A DNA stretch of 64,000 bases from Varunaivibrio sulfuroxidans (lineage in GTDB: Bacteria; Pseudomonadota; Alphaproteobacteria; Rhodospirillales; Magnetovibrionaceae). The stretch lies in assembly GCF_029318635.1 (NCBI RefSeq), contig NZ_CP119676.1:2059001-2123000 (forward strand), given 5' to 3'. The position numbers and the translations under genes are program-made. Below the pieces are notes generated by a model. That model was not told the DNA's origin. It did not search any database and saw nothing but the letters and a program-made list of their open reading frames with translations. Below are positions 54,622-62,763 of the stretch, piece by piece. How positions within the stretch are numbered: the first letter of the stretch is position 1; each line of letters starts with the position of its first letter.

Positions 54622-55564
54622 AGACTTTTCCTTCGGCGTCCTTGATCGTCGGAGTTTGGCTAGAGAGCGCGAATTCGAACGCGGCCGTGATTTCCGCTCG
54701 AATCTCAGCTTCCTGCTGGGTGATGCTGGTGTTTTTAAAGTTTATTTTTTCAACGTAATTGGCGATAGGGCAGTCGTTCATTCCGGCTTCGATTTCCTGT
54801 TTCGAGCGGTAGCCAAGCTGGTCGTCGAAGTTTGGACCGCAGTGCTCACGCCAACGATAGGTGTGAAACTCCAAAAACTGGGGGCCGTGACCGGATCTTA
54901 TCGATTCCACGGCGCGCCGCGAGGCGTTCAGAACCTCCTGGACATCGTTGCCGTTTCCCGAATATGCAGTTATGCCGTGAGCTCCCGCCAATAGGTGGAT
55001 CGGGCGGTCCGGTTGGCGTTCTTCACGTCGCGTGTAGACCGAGAAATTATTATTTTCACAGACAAAAAGAATCGGCAGGCGATGCAGCGCGGCGAAGTTT
55101 AGGGATTCGTGAACAACACCTTCCTCGAAACAGCCGTCGCCGAAGAAGACCACCGTAACCTGTCCCGTGTCCTTCAGTGCGCACGCCCAAGCGGTCCCCA
55201 CCGCCAAGGGAACGGTGCCGCCAACGATTGGCGTTGCGCCCATGAAGCCGACATCCATGTCGATCATGTGCATCGAGCCCCCGCGTCCCCCGCAACATCC
55301 GCTCGCACGTCCATACAATTCCGCGATCATTGCGTTCAGATTTCCCCCCTTTGCAAGGTAGTGCCCGTGCGCACGATGATTACTATAAACGAGGTCCTCG
55401 CGTTTAAGCGATGCGCAAACACCGACGGCAATCGCCTCTTGTCCGATGCACAGGTGCATCGGACAGCGCATTTCCTGTTCGGTGTAGCGCTCGGCCAAGG
55501 CTTCCTCGATGCGCCGAATCCGGAGCATTGAACGAAACAATTGACTTGGGGACGTATCTGTCAT
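54614..55564 (-). CDS. Thiamine-diphosphate E1 component, alpha subunit
   Basis: 316 residues. The thiamine diphosphate motif is FFGDGCFEEGVVHESLNFAA near residues 143-162, with VCENNNFSVYT as the NN end. Also present are MHLCIGQEAIAVGVCASLKREDLVYSNHR (seen in parts), RASGCCGGRGGSMHMID and the family phosphorylation-loop region around TYRWREHCGPN. It forms an alpha2beta2 E1 with the following gene. No lipoyl-binding E2 is adjacent. Cofactor and subunit pairing are firm; the 2-oxo substrate is unknown. It is 17 bases after the nucleotidyltransferase-kinase fusion and cotranscribed. Confidence 0.92.
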   Translation of the reverse strand: MTDTSPSQLFRSMLRIRRIEEALAERYTEQEMRCPMHLCIGQEAIAVGVCASLKREDLVYSNHRAHGHYLAKGGNLNAMIAELYGRASGCCGGRGGSMHMIDMDVGFMGATPIVGGTVPLAVGTAWACALKDTGQVTVVFFGDGCFEEGVVHESLNFAALHRLPILFVCENNNFSVYTRREERQPDRPIHLLAGAHGITAYSGNGNDVQEVLNASRRAVESIRSGHGPQFLEFHTYRWREHCGPNFDDQLGYRSKQEIEAGMNDCPIANYVEKINFKNTSITQQEAEIRAEITAAFEFALSSQTPTIKDAEGKVYA

Positions 55565-55581
55565 GTGACCGGTTTTTTCCG

Positions 55582-57105
55582 TTATTTAAGTAAGGTCGTG
55601 ATGTATTTCTTCATGGCGATAGGGTCGATCGGCTCTCGATTACATACGATTTGAACGTCAATTGCGGCGGCAACGGCACCAAGGAACGCGGAGAGGTCGG
55701 CGCCCAATCCCTTGCTAAGGGCCAGAGCGGATAGGGCGAGAAAGGCATCTCCGGCGCCTATGCGGTCGACTACGCGTGAGGACAGGGCGGGAATCTTATG
55801 AAAAGTCTGAGGCTCCGCCTCGTACATCATAACGCCGTTCATACCGCGCGTAACGGCAAGATACTTAGAGTCGAGCCTCGCGGCAATCATTTCACCGATG
55901 GTCTCCAGGGGTCTATGGCGATCATGAGCAGCCAGACGGAGTTCCGGCTCGTTGAGAGAAATAAAGTCTGCGCGGGAATATCGATTGATGACATGATAGC
56001 CGCGGTTGCCGCTGTTGACCTGGGTGTTAACGGCAAGAAAAGGCGCCCTGTCCGAGATAATTTTTGTCATTTCCCGGGTGATGAAACCGTTTCCAAAATC
56101 CGTAACGATAACGACATCGTAGTCGGCGACTCTTTTTTCCAGCCAAGTACACGTGTCCGCGCCATTGTTTTTAAGCTGGGGTTGGTCGTGGAAAAAGTAG
56201 ACCTCAAATAGCTTGGACATATCGCTGTCCACGAAACGGCGCTTGGTCACTGTTGGCGCATTGACAAAATAAGAAAAAACAGGCGTTACATTGTCGTTTA
56301 GCTTGGTGCGAATGTAGTCTTCGTGGCTATCGTGATCGCCCAGTCCCGCAACCAAGGTCACGGAATTGGAAAATTGGGCGACATGGTTTGCAATTGCGAT
56401 GGACCCCCCGGCGAATTGCTCCTCCGTATCATATTTGACCGCAAGGACGTTTCCTTTTCCCGTTTGCCCCAGGGAAGAAACGTAGTGATACTGATCGATA
56501 ATGGCGTCGCCGATAACCAGAACGTTAAGATCGGATAGGGAATCCAAGAGCTTGGACACGTCCTTTTGTGGCCATTTTTTTTGGAAAGACATCAGGAAAT
56601 CTTTTGTTTCCGGGGAAAAAACGCCAAAATGCTCGTTAAGCAAGCTGGTTGAACTGAAGGTGATTTCGTCGGTGTAAAAGACCCTGCCGCCATGGGCCGT
56701 CGTCGCCTCTTGCTCTAGGCGAATGTTGCCCGTTATGTCCTCGCCGTGCGAGCGATACTCGCTGCCTTTCACGTAGACGTTCGGCTTTATCTTGTGTATC
56801 GCATTGACGGCGGAAACGTCATGGTTGACGGCGACAAGGTCTACACACTCAAGGGCGGCCAAATTTTCTGCCCGTAATTGCTCGCTGAAGACCGGACGCC
56901 CAGGGCCTTTGTTGACAAACTTATCGGCCGTTACGGTGACAACAAGAACATCACCTTCCAGCTTCGCACGTTGGAGGTAGCGAATATGGCCCGTATGCAT
57001 GAGGTCGAAAGTGCCATGACATTGGACAACCGTCTTACCGTCCCCCCGAAAAGATTCGGTGCGATCGGACAGCTCCTCCAGAGAAACGATTTTGTTATTT
57101 ATCAT
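55582..57105 (-). CDS. Nucleotidyltransferase-PfkB kinase fusion, HldE-like in reverse domain order
   Basis: 507 residues. The N-terminal domain (about 1-160) is an RfaE2-type nucleotidyltransferase: VVQCHGTFDLMHTGHIRYLQ with the HxGH motif at 37-40, and NVYVKGSEYRSHGEDIT. The C-terminal domain (from about 185) is a PfkB sugar kinase: LVIGDAIIDQYHYVSSLGQTG, GGSIAIANHVA, VNTQVNSGNRG and the catalytic RIGAGDAFLALSAL near residue 455. E. coli HldE has the kinase first and the adenylyltransferase second, so the order here is reversed. With the SIS-domain isomerase just upstream this suggests a pathway that isomerises, phosphorylates and activates a heptose-like or other sugar. A phosphatase (GmhB) is not seen here. 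Confidence 0.88.
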   Translation of the reverse strand: MINNKIVSLEELSDRTESFRGDGKTVVQCHGTFDLMHTGHIRYLQRAKLEGDVLVVTVTADKFVNKGPGRPVFSEQLRAENLAALECVDLVAVNHDVSAVNAIHKIKPNVYVKGSEYRSHGEDITGNIRLEQEATTAHGGRVFYTDEITFSSTSLLNEHFGVFSPETKDFLMSFQKKWPQKDVSKLLDSLSDLNVLVIGDAIIDQYHYVSSLGQTGKGNVLAVKYDTEEQFAGGSIAIANHVAQFSNSVTLVAGLGDHDSHEDYIRTKLNDNVTPVFSYFVNAPTVTKRRFVDSDMSKLFEVYFFHDQPQLKNNGADTCTWLEKRVADYDVVIVTDFGNGFITREMTKIISDRAPFLAVNTQVNSGNRGYHVINRYSRADFISLNEPELRLAAHDRHRPLETIGEMIAARLDSKYLAVTRGMNGVMMYEAEPQTFHKIPALSSRVVDRIGAGDAFLALSALALSKGLGADLSAFLGAVAAAIDVQIVCNREPIDPIAMKKYITTLLK

Positions 57106-57129
57106 TGCGGGCCATCTTCGCTTTCCATT

Positions 57130-57729
57130 CTAGACTTCGCATAGTTTTTCGTTCAGCCGATCCGAGATATTGTGGAGGAGAAACTGGTGTCCGATCTCGA
57201 CAAAGCCATAGTCGTGCGAATCCAACCAAAAGTTAACGTCACCCATCCCGCGTAGGGCGTTGTCGAAGGTGAATCCGCTCATCGTGATCACCTCGGCGCC
57301 TTTTTCCGTCGCTCGCTTGGCCGCGTTTGTAATATTAGCGGAATTTCCAGAGCTGCTGATCGCGATCAGAATATCGTTAGGCTCGACCAATTGTGACAAC
57401 ATTCGCGCAAATGCGTTTTCATAGCCGAAATCATTGCTCATGCACGTCATGAGGGACGCCTCGTGTAAAGTTATGGCCTTTAGGCGCGCCACATTAAAAA
57501 AGTCCGTCGCGGCATGGCCGGCGACTCCGGCGCTGCCGCCGTTTCCCACTAGAAACAGGTTTCGCCCCGCTTCGCGGAGCGTGATGAAGCGCTTGGCGAG
57601 GTCGCTCATCGCCTGTTCGAGATCGCGCAATTCCCCGCGACGATTAGTAAGGTTCGTTTTTTTCAATATAGCGCCAAATTCCGCCACCCGGGTGGCGATG
57701 GACATATCACACAGCACGATCTCACTCAT
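57130..57729 (-). CDS. SIS-domain sugar isomerase (GmhA/DiaA-like)
   Basis: 199 residues of the GmhA/DiaA SIS group, which includes sedoheptulose-7-phosphate isomerase. Core motifs are NLFLVGNGGSAGVAGHAATDFFNVARLK, then SLMTCMSNDFGYENAFARML, ILIAISSSGNSANITNAAK and the C-terminal FVEIGHQFLLHNISDRL. The Asp/His residues of GmhA's active site around HAATDF and GHQFLLH are consistent with an isomerase, not only a regulator. It precedes the reversed nucleotidyltransferase-kinase by 24 bases and follows the epimerase by 18, a tight sugar-activation operon. Confidence 0.88.
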   Translation of the reverse strand: MSEIVLCDMSIATRVAEFGAILKKTNLTNRRGELRDLEQAMSDLAKRFITLREAGRNLFLVGNGGSAGVAGHAATDFFNVARLKAITLHEASLMTCMSNDFGYENAFARMLSQLVEPNDILIAISSSGNSANITNAAKRATEKGAEVITMSGFTFDNALRGMGDVNFWLDSHDYGFVEIGHQFLLHNISDRLNEKLCEV

Positions 57730-57747
57730 CTCCAGTCATAAAAATTT

Positions 57748-58737
57748 CTAATCGCCCAAATACTGAAACCACGCTTCCGTCGCCTGGTCTATGCTTTTGG
57801 GATCCCAAACGGGAGCATCCCGCCAGTCGGTAATATGTTCCAGCATGTGCCCGACTCCCTCTTCGAAGGAGATGCGCGCGCGCCACCCTAAAAGGGTGTT
57901 TATTTTATTGATATCGGCGAAAGTACAATCTGGTTCGCCGGGTCTTTTGGGGATGAATTCGACCTCTCCGCCCAACAATTCGACAAGTCGATTGATACTA
58001 AACGTTCCGCCGCTTCCAACGTTCATGGCCTCGCCGGAAACGTGCGATTGCGCGGCGGCTAAAAAAGCCTGCGCCACGTCGGTGACGTAGGTAAAGTCGC
58101 GCGTCTGTTGTCCGTCGCCGACAACCGTAAACGGCCGCCCACTCAATTTTTGGGCCAGGAAGACACCGAATACGGCGCCATAAGCCCCGCTCGTGCGTGA
58201 ACGTGTGCCATAAACATTGAATAATCTCAAGGAAATGGCATCTAACCCGTACACCTGAGCCCAGTGCAGCGTAAGTTCCTCGCCCATGTATTTTGTTAGG
58301 GCGTAGGGATATTGGGGCTGAATGGGGGACGTTTCGGGGGTCGGGTAAACTTCCGGGATGCCGTAACTCGACGAGGATGCCGCGTAAACGATACGTTCGG
58401 CCCCGGCGTTGCGGGCGCACTCCAGAACGTTGAAGGTCCCGGTTACGTTGGTGCTGAAATACTGCCCCGGCATTTCAATGGAGGGCACGATATCGGCTAG
58501 TCCGGCGAGATGAAACACCCAATCGACATCCTTAAAAGCCGGCTTTAGCGACGCGATGTCCCGGATATCGGCATCTATGAACGTGAAACCCGCGTGTTCC
58601 GCGATCGAAGAAAGGTTCGACATTCGTCCGGAAGTCAGGTTGTCGACGACGATGACCTCGCACCCTTCGGAAATCAGTAACTCGGCCAAATGGCTTCCGA
58701 TGAAGCCGGCCCCCCCGGTAACCAGTGCTTTTGTCAA
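57748..58737 (-). CDS. NAD-dependent sugar epimerase/dehydratase
   Basis: 329 residues of the extended SDR family. The nucleotide motif is ALVTGGAGFIGSHLAELLISEG, the active-site set is SSSSYGIPEVYP plus YPYALTKYMGEELTLHW (catalytic Ser/Tyr/Lys), and the substrate region is LFNVYGTRSRTSGAYGAVFGVF followed by DFTYVTDVAQAFLAA. The closest types are UDP-glucose/uronate 4-epimerases and related 4,6-dehydratases; which reaction cannot be told. It acts on the nucleotide sugar made in the same operon (inference). Confidence 0.92.
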   Translation of the reverse strand: MTKALVTGGAGFIGSHLAELLISEGCEVIVVDNLTSGRMSNLSSIAEHAGFTFIDADIRDIASLKPAFKDVDWVFHLAGLADIVPSIEMPGQYFSTNVTGTFNVLECARNAGAERIVYAASSSSYGIPEVYPTPETSPIQPQYPYALTKYMGEELTLHWAQVYGLDAISLRLFNVYGTRSRTSGAYGAVFGVFLAQKLSGRPFTVVGDGQQTRDFTYVTDVAQAFLAAAQSHVSGEAMNVGSGGTFSINRLVELLGGEVEFIPKRPGEPDCTFADINKINTLLGWRARISFEEGVGHMLEHITDWRDAPVWDPKSIDQATEAWFQYLGD

Positions 58738-58820
58738 CGGTCACTCCCCTTGTTTCTACTTTCCGCAGTTTGCGTTTGCTCTCATATATCCGGGTCGATA
58801 GATATTATGAACGATCGAGC

Positions 58821-59921
58821 TTAAATAAAATTAACGTGTTCGATAAGGCCTTCGCGAAGGTCGAAAAGATAGCGATTTATCTCGTCCATGCGGCAGTTTT
58901 TCCGACAATTCTTGATATCCAGATCGTGACGCACGTATTGGAAGCTCGCTTCGCGTTCAGGTCCCGTCCAGATGGATTGAAAGCTTCGATCATTAATATT
59001 TCCGTACATAAATTTTTCATGAAGCAAATGTGCGCTGCACCCGGAAACCTGCCCGTCCGCCATGATGTAAGCCCAAAAAAATGGGGTGGCGTTACATTTG
59101 GTGTAGCGCGCATCATTGGGCTGGTCGTACTTTTTCATCGTGTGTTCGCGAAAAATTACGTGAAAATCATCCGTGTTTAACTGGCGCACGGTGTCGGCCA
59201 GGTCCATGAACTGGGCGTAACGAATATCCTTGTAAACTTCCGTATTGCTGTACAGATGCTGGGAATATGGTTTGACGACAAGGTAGTCAAGGCCGATCTC
59301 ATCGCGGCAGATTCGCGCGAGTGTTTCTATTTCCTCGGCGTTTTCGGGAAGAAGAAGGGTTTGGGCTCCGATGGTGCAAGATAGCCCTTCTTTCTTTTTG
59401 ACCGAAACGGCGTGCTTGAGGTTATCGACCACGGTTTGGAAGTCGCGCGCCTTGGTTCGATGTATCTTCGAGTACGTTTCCGCCGTGCCCGCATTCATCG
59501 AAACCTTGATCCAGGACGTCCGGGCCAAGGACTGTTCGACGAAGGCTTCGTTTAGAACGACGGCGTTTGTCGTGAAGGAAACATCGATCCCCGCGTCGGT
59601 CGTTGATTTGACAATTTGGTTGATTTTCTTGTGCAAAAGAGGTTCGCCCTCTCCCGCGTACATAATGCTTTTAACGCCAAGGCGTCCCATCTCCACCACG
59701 CGTTCGGCGTAGATGTCGGCGTCGAGCATCCGGCTTTTGTAACCAATATAATCGACGGCGCAGAATGTGCAGCGGTGATTACACGCGCCGACCGGGGATA
59801 CCTCGACATAGATCGGATAGACGTCTTTCGCCTTTTCCCAATTGTCGCCGGCGTCCAAGAACTGGGCGACGCGTCGCGGGTGATAGGCCAATTTGTGGCT
59901 GTCGATACCGTATCTATCCAT
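58821..59921 (-). CDS. Radical SAM/SPASM protein
   Basis: 366 residues. The radical SAM motif is at Cys47, Cys51 and Cys54 ([10 protein letters not shown]), then [17 protein letters not shown] and [25 protein letters not shown] domain follows: [30 protein letters not shown], then [16 protein letters not shown] and CRKNCRMD, giving the cysteines for auxiliary 4Fe-4S clusters. It starts [12 protein letters not shown] and ends HVNFI, matching the protein at 52030. SPASM enzymes modify peptides or sugars, for instance sugar dehydrogenation or epimerisation. It is 83 bases upstream of the epimerase on the same strand. Confidence 0.88.
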   Translation of the reverse strand: MDRYGIDSHKLAYHPRRVAQFLDAGDNWEKAKDVYPIYVEVSPVGACNHRCTFCAVDYIGYKSRMLDADIYAERVVEMGRLGVKSIMYAGEGEPLLHKKINQIVKSTTDAGIDVSFTTNAVVLNEAFVEQSLARTSWIKVSMNAGTAETYSKIHRTKARDFQTVVDNLKHAVSVKKKEGLSCTIGAQTLLLPENAEEIETLARICRDEIGLDYLVVKPYSQHLYSNTEVYKDIRYAQFMDLADTVRQLNTDDFHVIFREHTMKKYDQPNDARYTKCNATPFFWAYIMADGQVSGCSAHLLHEKFMYGNINDRSFQSIWTGPEREASFQYVRHDLDIKNCRKNCRMDEINRYLFDLREGLIEHVNFI

Positions 59922-60057
59922 CGTAGGGCCGTTCCTCGTTAAGGTAGAATCCGAAAGCGGCCTTCATACTATCGTGGGCAGAAAGTGATACAACTGAAAA
60001 GTATGAATTCTTCGCTCGGGGCGGAACGTCGTCGGGCTGGGGGGTAATTGCTTGGGC

Positions 60058-61005
60058 CTATACCCGCCTCGCGGATACGCGTCGCATCAATTGTCGTATG
60101 CCGTGTGGTGCGAGCGGCCTTGCGATGCGCCAAGCCGACCGCGTGAGGTTCCGAAGGATTAAGCGACTGGTGATGTATCGCCGGCCTCGGGGCGTCGTCA
60201 GCAACCATAGTATGGCGCGCAGGCTATGCTCGGGTAAAACACCGACGTTACGAAAACGCGCGTACAGGTCTGCCGTTTCGTTGTCCTCTAAGGTTTCGAG
60301 AAACGAATTGGTCAATTTACGCACCACGGTGGCGTTAAGGGTTTTTTTTGAAGAATAAGAATCTGGATACTCGTAAAAATAGCCCATTACTTTTGGAACG
60401 TATACGGCGCCCGTAGTAAGTGCTAGGCGAAAATCGAGGAAATTATCCGCAAAGGATCCCAAGTTCGCGGGCATTCCGCCATCGAGACGAGACCGACGAA
60501 AGATAATCGTATTCGTCGAAAACGTGAAAAAATTCTTAGATAATACACGCTCCATTTCAGTTGCATCGATAAATGTCGGTATGTCGGACAGAAATAGCGG
60601 AAAGGTGCGAATCTCACCGTTGTGCGGATTGATAACTGCCGGATCGAAAAACACGAATGACGCCTTGCGATGGGTATCTAGGAAGTGGACCGCCGTACGA
60701 AACAAATCCGGCAAGATTTCATCGTCGCAGGCGAGAAAGCAAACGTACGCGCCCCTCGATTCGGCAAGGCCGACGTTACAGGCACGCGCAGCGCCGTCGT
60801 TTTTTTCTTTTCGCACAACCCGTGCCGTAGGTATTTCGGAGGCGGCCTCGATAACCTCCGCAAGCTTGTCGGCGGGGGAAAAATCATCGACGACGATAAT
60901 TTCATCCGCCTCAAGAGTCTGGCGGCGGATGGCGTTCAGTTGTCTGCGAATAACGTCGCCATGATTGTAGTGTGGGATGATCACCGAAATGCCGCTCGTC
61001 TCCAA
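60058..61005 (-). CDS. Family 2 glycosyltransferase
   Basis: About 315 residues of the GT-A type: ISVIIPHYNHGDVIRRQLNAIRRQT, then DEIIVVDDFSPADKL (first Asp pair), KNDGAARACNVGLAESRGAYVCFLACDDEILPD (DxD-like CDDE in the metal site). The C-terminal half is helical and basic. The chosen start is a TTG (L-E-T-S-G) because AAGGGGAG lies nine bases upstream and the family fold begins there; an ATG at 61044 or a GTG at 61071 are alternatives, but the latter lies inside an inverted repeat. It is the first gene of the minus-strand block, so a promoter is expected in 61006-61632. Confidence 0.88.
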   Translation of the reverse strand: METSGISVIIPHYNHGDVIRRQLNAIRRQTLEADEIIVVDDFSPADKLAEVIEAASEIPTARVVRKEKNDGAARACNVGLAESRGAYVCFLACDDEILPDLFRTAVHFLDTHRKASFVFFDPAVINPHNGEIRTFPLFLSDIPTFIDATEMERVLSKNFFTFSTNTIIFRRSRLDGGMPANLGSFADNFLDFRLALTTGAVYVPKVMGYFYEYPDSYSSKKTLNATVVRKLTNSFLETLEDNETADLYARFRNVGVLPEHSLRAILWLLTTPRGRRYITSRLILRNLTRSAWRIARPLAPHGIRQLMRRVSARRV

Positions 61006-61058
61006 CTCGAAAAACTCCCCTTCAATAACGCGGCGAGAGCGCATCTCGACTACGTAAA

Positions 61059-61087
61059 GCGCCTCGATCACGTAAAAAACGAGGCGC
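61059..61087. other. Eight-pair inverted repeat in the 5' region of the GT2 gene
   Basis: GCGCCTCG (61059-61066) and CGAGGCGC (61080-61087) flank a 13-base loop containing TTTTTTACGTGAT on the minus strand. The hairpin would lie at the start of the operon leader and overlaps the alternative GTG start. Confidence 0.5.
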
Positions 61088-61632
61088 GTTCTCTGCGGGC
61101 GTTATTATGTCCTACGCTTATTTTATACTCTTATACGAATTTTTGTGACTGTACATCCGTTAACGTTTTCGCCGTCGGCGTAAATCGCCTTATCGGTGCC
61201 TTCGGAAAGCGTTGCCATTCTCGGACGTAAGATTGGATGTTGCGGGGCGCCGGTCTTTGAGACTATGAAAGAGCCTCGATTCGGCGGCGGACACGCATGA
61301 TGTCGCAAGTGGGATTTACGTGTCCGGGCGACGCGGTTACCCGATCTCTATTTTGTGCGATGCGATTTAAAGTGGATTGCAGGGTGGAACGGGATGAGGG
61401 CTTCGGAAATTTTCTCGATGGGCACCGATGAGGCGGATTGCGCGTCAAAAAAGTGCATCGATAGCGAAGGTTATGGCGCTCACTGTCTATTGTGGCTCAA
61501 GAATTACGGGCCGAGGATTCGGGGTGGATTCGGTAGCTTGAGAACGAGAGGAAAGTTAACGAAAAGACGTGTGGTCGTCGGCATGGCTGCAATGAATATG
61601 TCTTCTGAAAAGCATAGGAAAAAAACAGAACC
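61088..61632. other. 545-base divergent intergenic region without a supported gene
   Basis: It lies between the minus-strand glycan block and the plus-strand glycosyltransferase. The only sizeable frame (61355-61636, plus) has no family-like sequence or ribosome site and is probably chance. The region should hold both promoters, but I could not define -35/-10 elements with confidence. Confidence 0.5.
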
Positions 61633-62760
61633 GTGATTGACGTTTGCCACCTGATCACAGGCTTAGGGCCCGGCGGCGCGGAAAGCATGCTCAACAAACT
61701 GGCGGGCACGCAGACATCGGCTGTCCGCCATACCGTCGTCTCCATGATCCCGGAAGGCTTTTTCGCGCCGCTTCTGCGCGAGCGGGGGGTGCGTGTTTAC
61801 GATCTCGGCATGGCGCGCGGCCTGCCCAATCCGCTCGCTCTTTTCAGGTTGGTGTCTTTGTTGCGCGATATCCGCCCGGATGTTTTGCAAACGTGGCTCT
61901 ACCACGCGGATCTCCTCGGTTTGATCGCGGGAAAATTGGCGGGAGTTTCCGCGATTTCATGGAATATCCGCTGCTCGAACATGGACATGCGCCATTATGG
62001 TCGATTGTCACGGGTGATGCCGCATTTGCTCGCCCGGCTTTCGAGTGGACCGGATGTGTGTGTGGTAAACTCCCGGGCCGGGAAATGCGCACATGAAAAT
62101 TTGGGTTATCGCCCTAAACGTTGGGAGGTTATCCCCAACGGCTTTGATCTTGCGCAGTTTCGCCCGGATGCCGCGCGCCGTAAGACCCTTCGCCGACAAC
62201 TCGGGGCCAACGACAATACGTTCCTCGTTGGCATGGTCGCGCGGGTCGACCCGATGAAGGATCACGCCGGGATGCTCGCAGCGTTATCGCGCTTAAACGC
62301 GGAAGGACGTGATCTGATCGGCGTATTCGTCGGTAGGGGATGTGAGGAGGACGGTCCCTTGGTGTCCCAAATTCAGGAGTGGAATTTGGAAAACCACGTT
62401 CGCATGCTGGGGGAACGAAAAGATATCTCAGGTATCTTATCCGCGCTGGACGTTTTCGCTTTGGCTTCGCACTCAGAAGGTTTTCCCAACGTGGTTGGCG
62501 AAGCGATGGCTTGCGGTACGCCGGTGGTCGTCTCCGATGTCGGTGATTGCCGCGATATTGTCGGTCGTTTCGGTTGTGTCGTTCCTCCAGGAGACGTCCA
62601 CGCGCTGACCCGCGCCTTGGCGGATACGTACGCCCTTGGGCACGACGGGCGTACCCGCCTGAGCGCCGAAAGACGCTCCCACATCGAAGAAAGGTATGGG
62701 CTGCCCATCATCGTCGAGCGGTACGAAGCGCTTTATCGGGATCTTATGGAGAAACATTAA
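61633..62760 (+). CDS. Family 4 glycosyltransferase
   Basis: 375 residues, GTG start. The GT-B pattern is clear: VCHLITGLGPGGAESMLNKLA at the N-terminus, LQTWLYHADLLGLIAGKLAG, WEVIPNGFDLAQFRPDA in the linker and VARVDPMKDHAGMLAALS. The C-terminal signature is FALASHSEGFPNVVGEAMACGTPVVVSDVGDCRDIV, with the E-x7-E retaining motif. It probably adds a sugar to the growing surface glycan on the cytoplasmic side. The asparagine synthetase gene starts four bases after its stop, so the two form an operon. Confidence 0.94.
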   Translation: MIDVCHLITGLGPGGAESMLNKLAGTQTSAVRHTVVSMIPEGFFAPLLRERGVRVYDLGMARGLPNPLALFRLVSLLRDIRPDVLQTWLYHADLLGLIAGKLAGVSAISWNIRCSNMDMRHYGRLSRVMPHLLARLSSGPDVCVVNSRAGKCAHENLGYRPKRWEVIPNGFDLAQFRPDAARRKTLRRQLGANDNTFLVGMVARVDPMKDHAGMLAALSRLNAEGRDLIGVFVGRGCEEDGPLVSQIQEWNLENHVRMLGERKDISGILSALDVFALASHSEGFPNVVGEAMACGTPVVVSDVGDCRDIVGRFGCVVPPGDVHALTRALADTYALGHDGRTRLSAERRSHIEERYGLPIIVERYEALYRDLMEKH

Positions 62761-62763
62761 GTC

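Noticed and set aside
43577..61071. Magnetosome or flagellin-glycosylation island
   Set aside because: No mam-type genes, no flagellar genes and no sialic-acid-like (NeuB/pseB) enzymes are present in the window.
61355..61636. 93-residue plus-strand frame before the GT4 gene
   Set aside because: No ribosome site, no recognisable sequence, and it runs across the expected promoter region.
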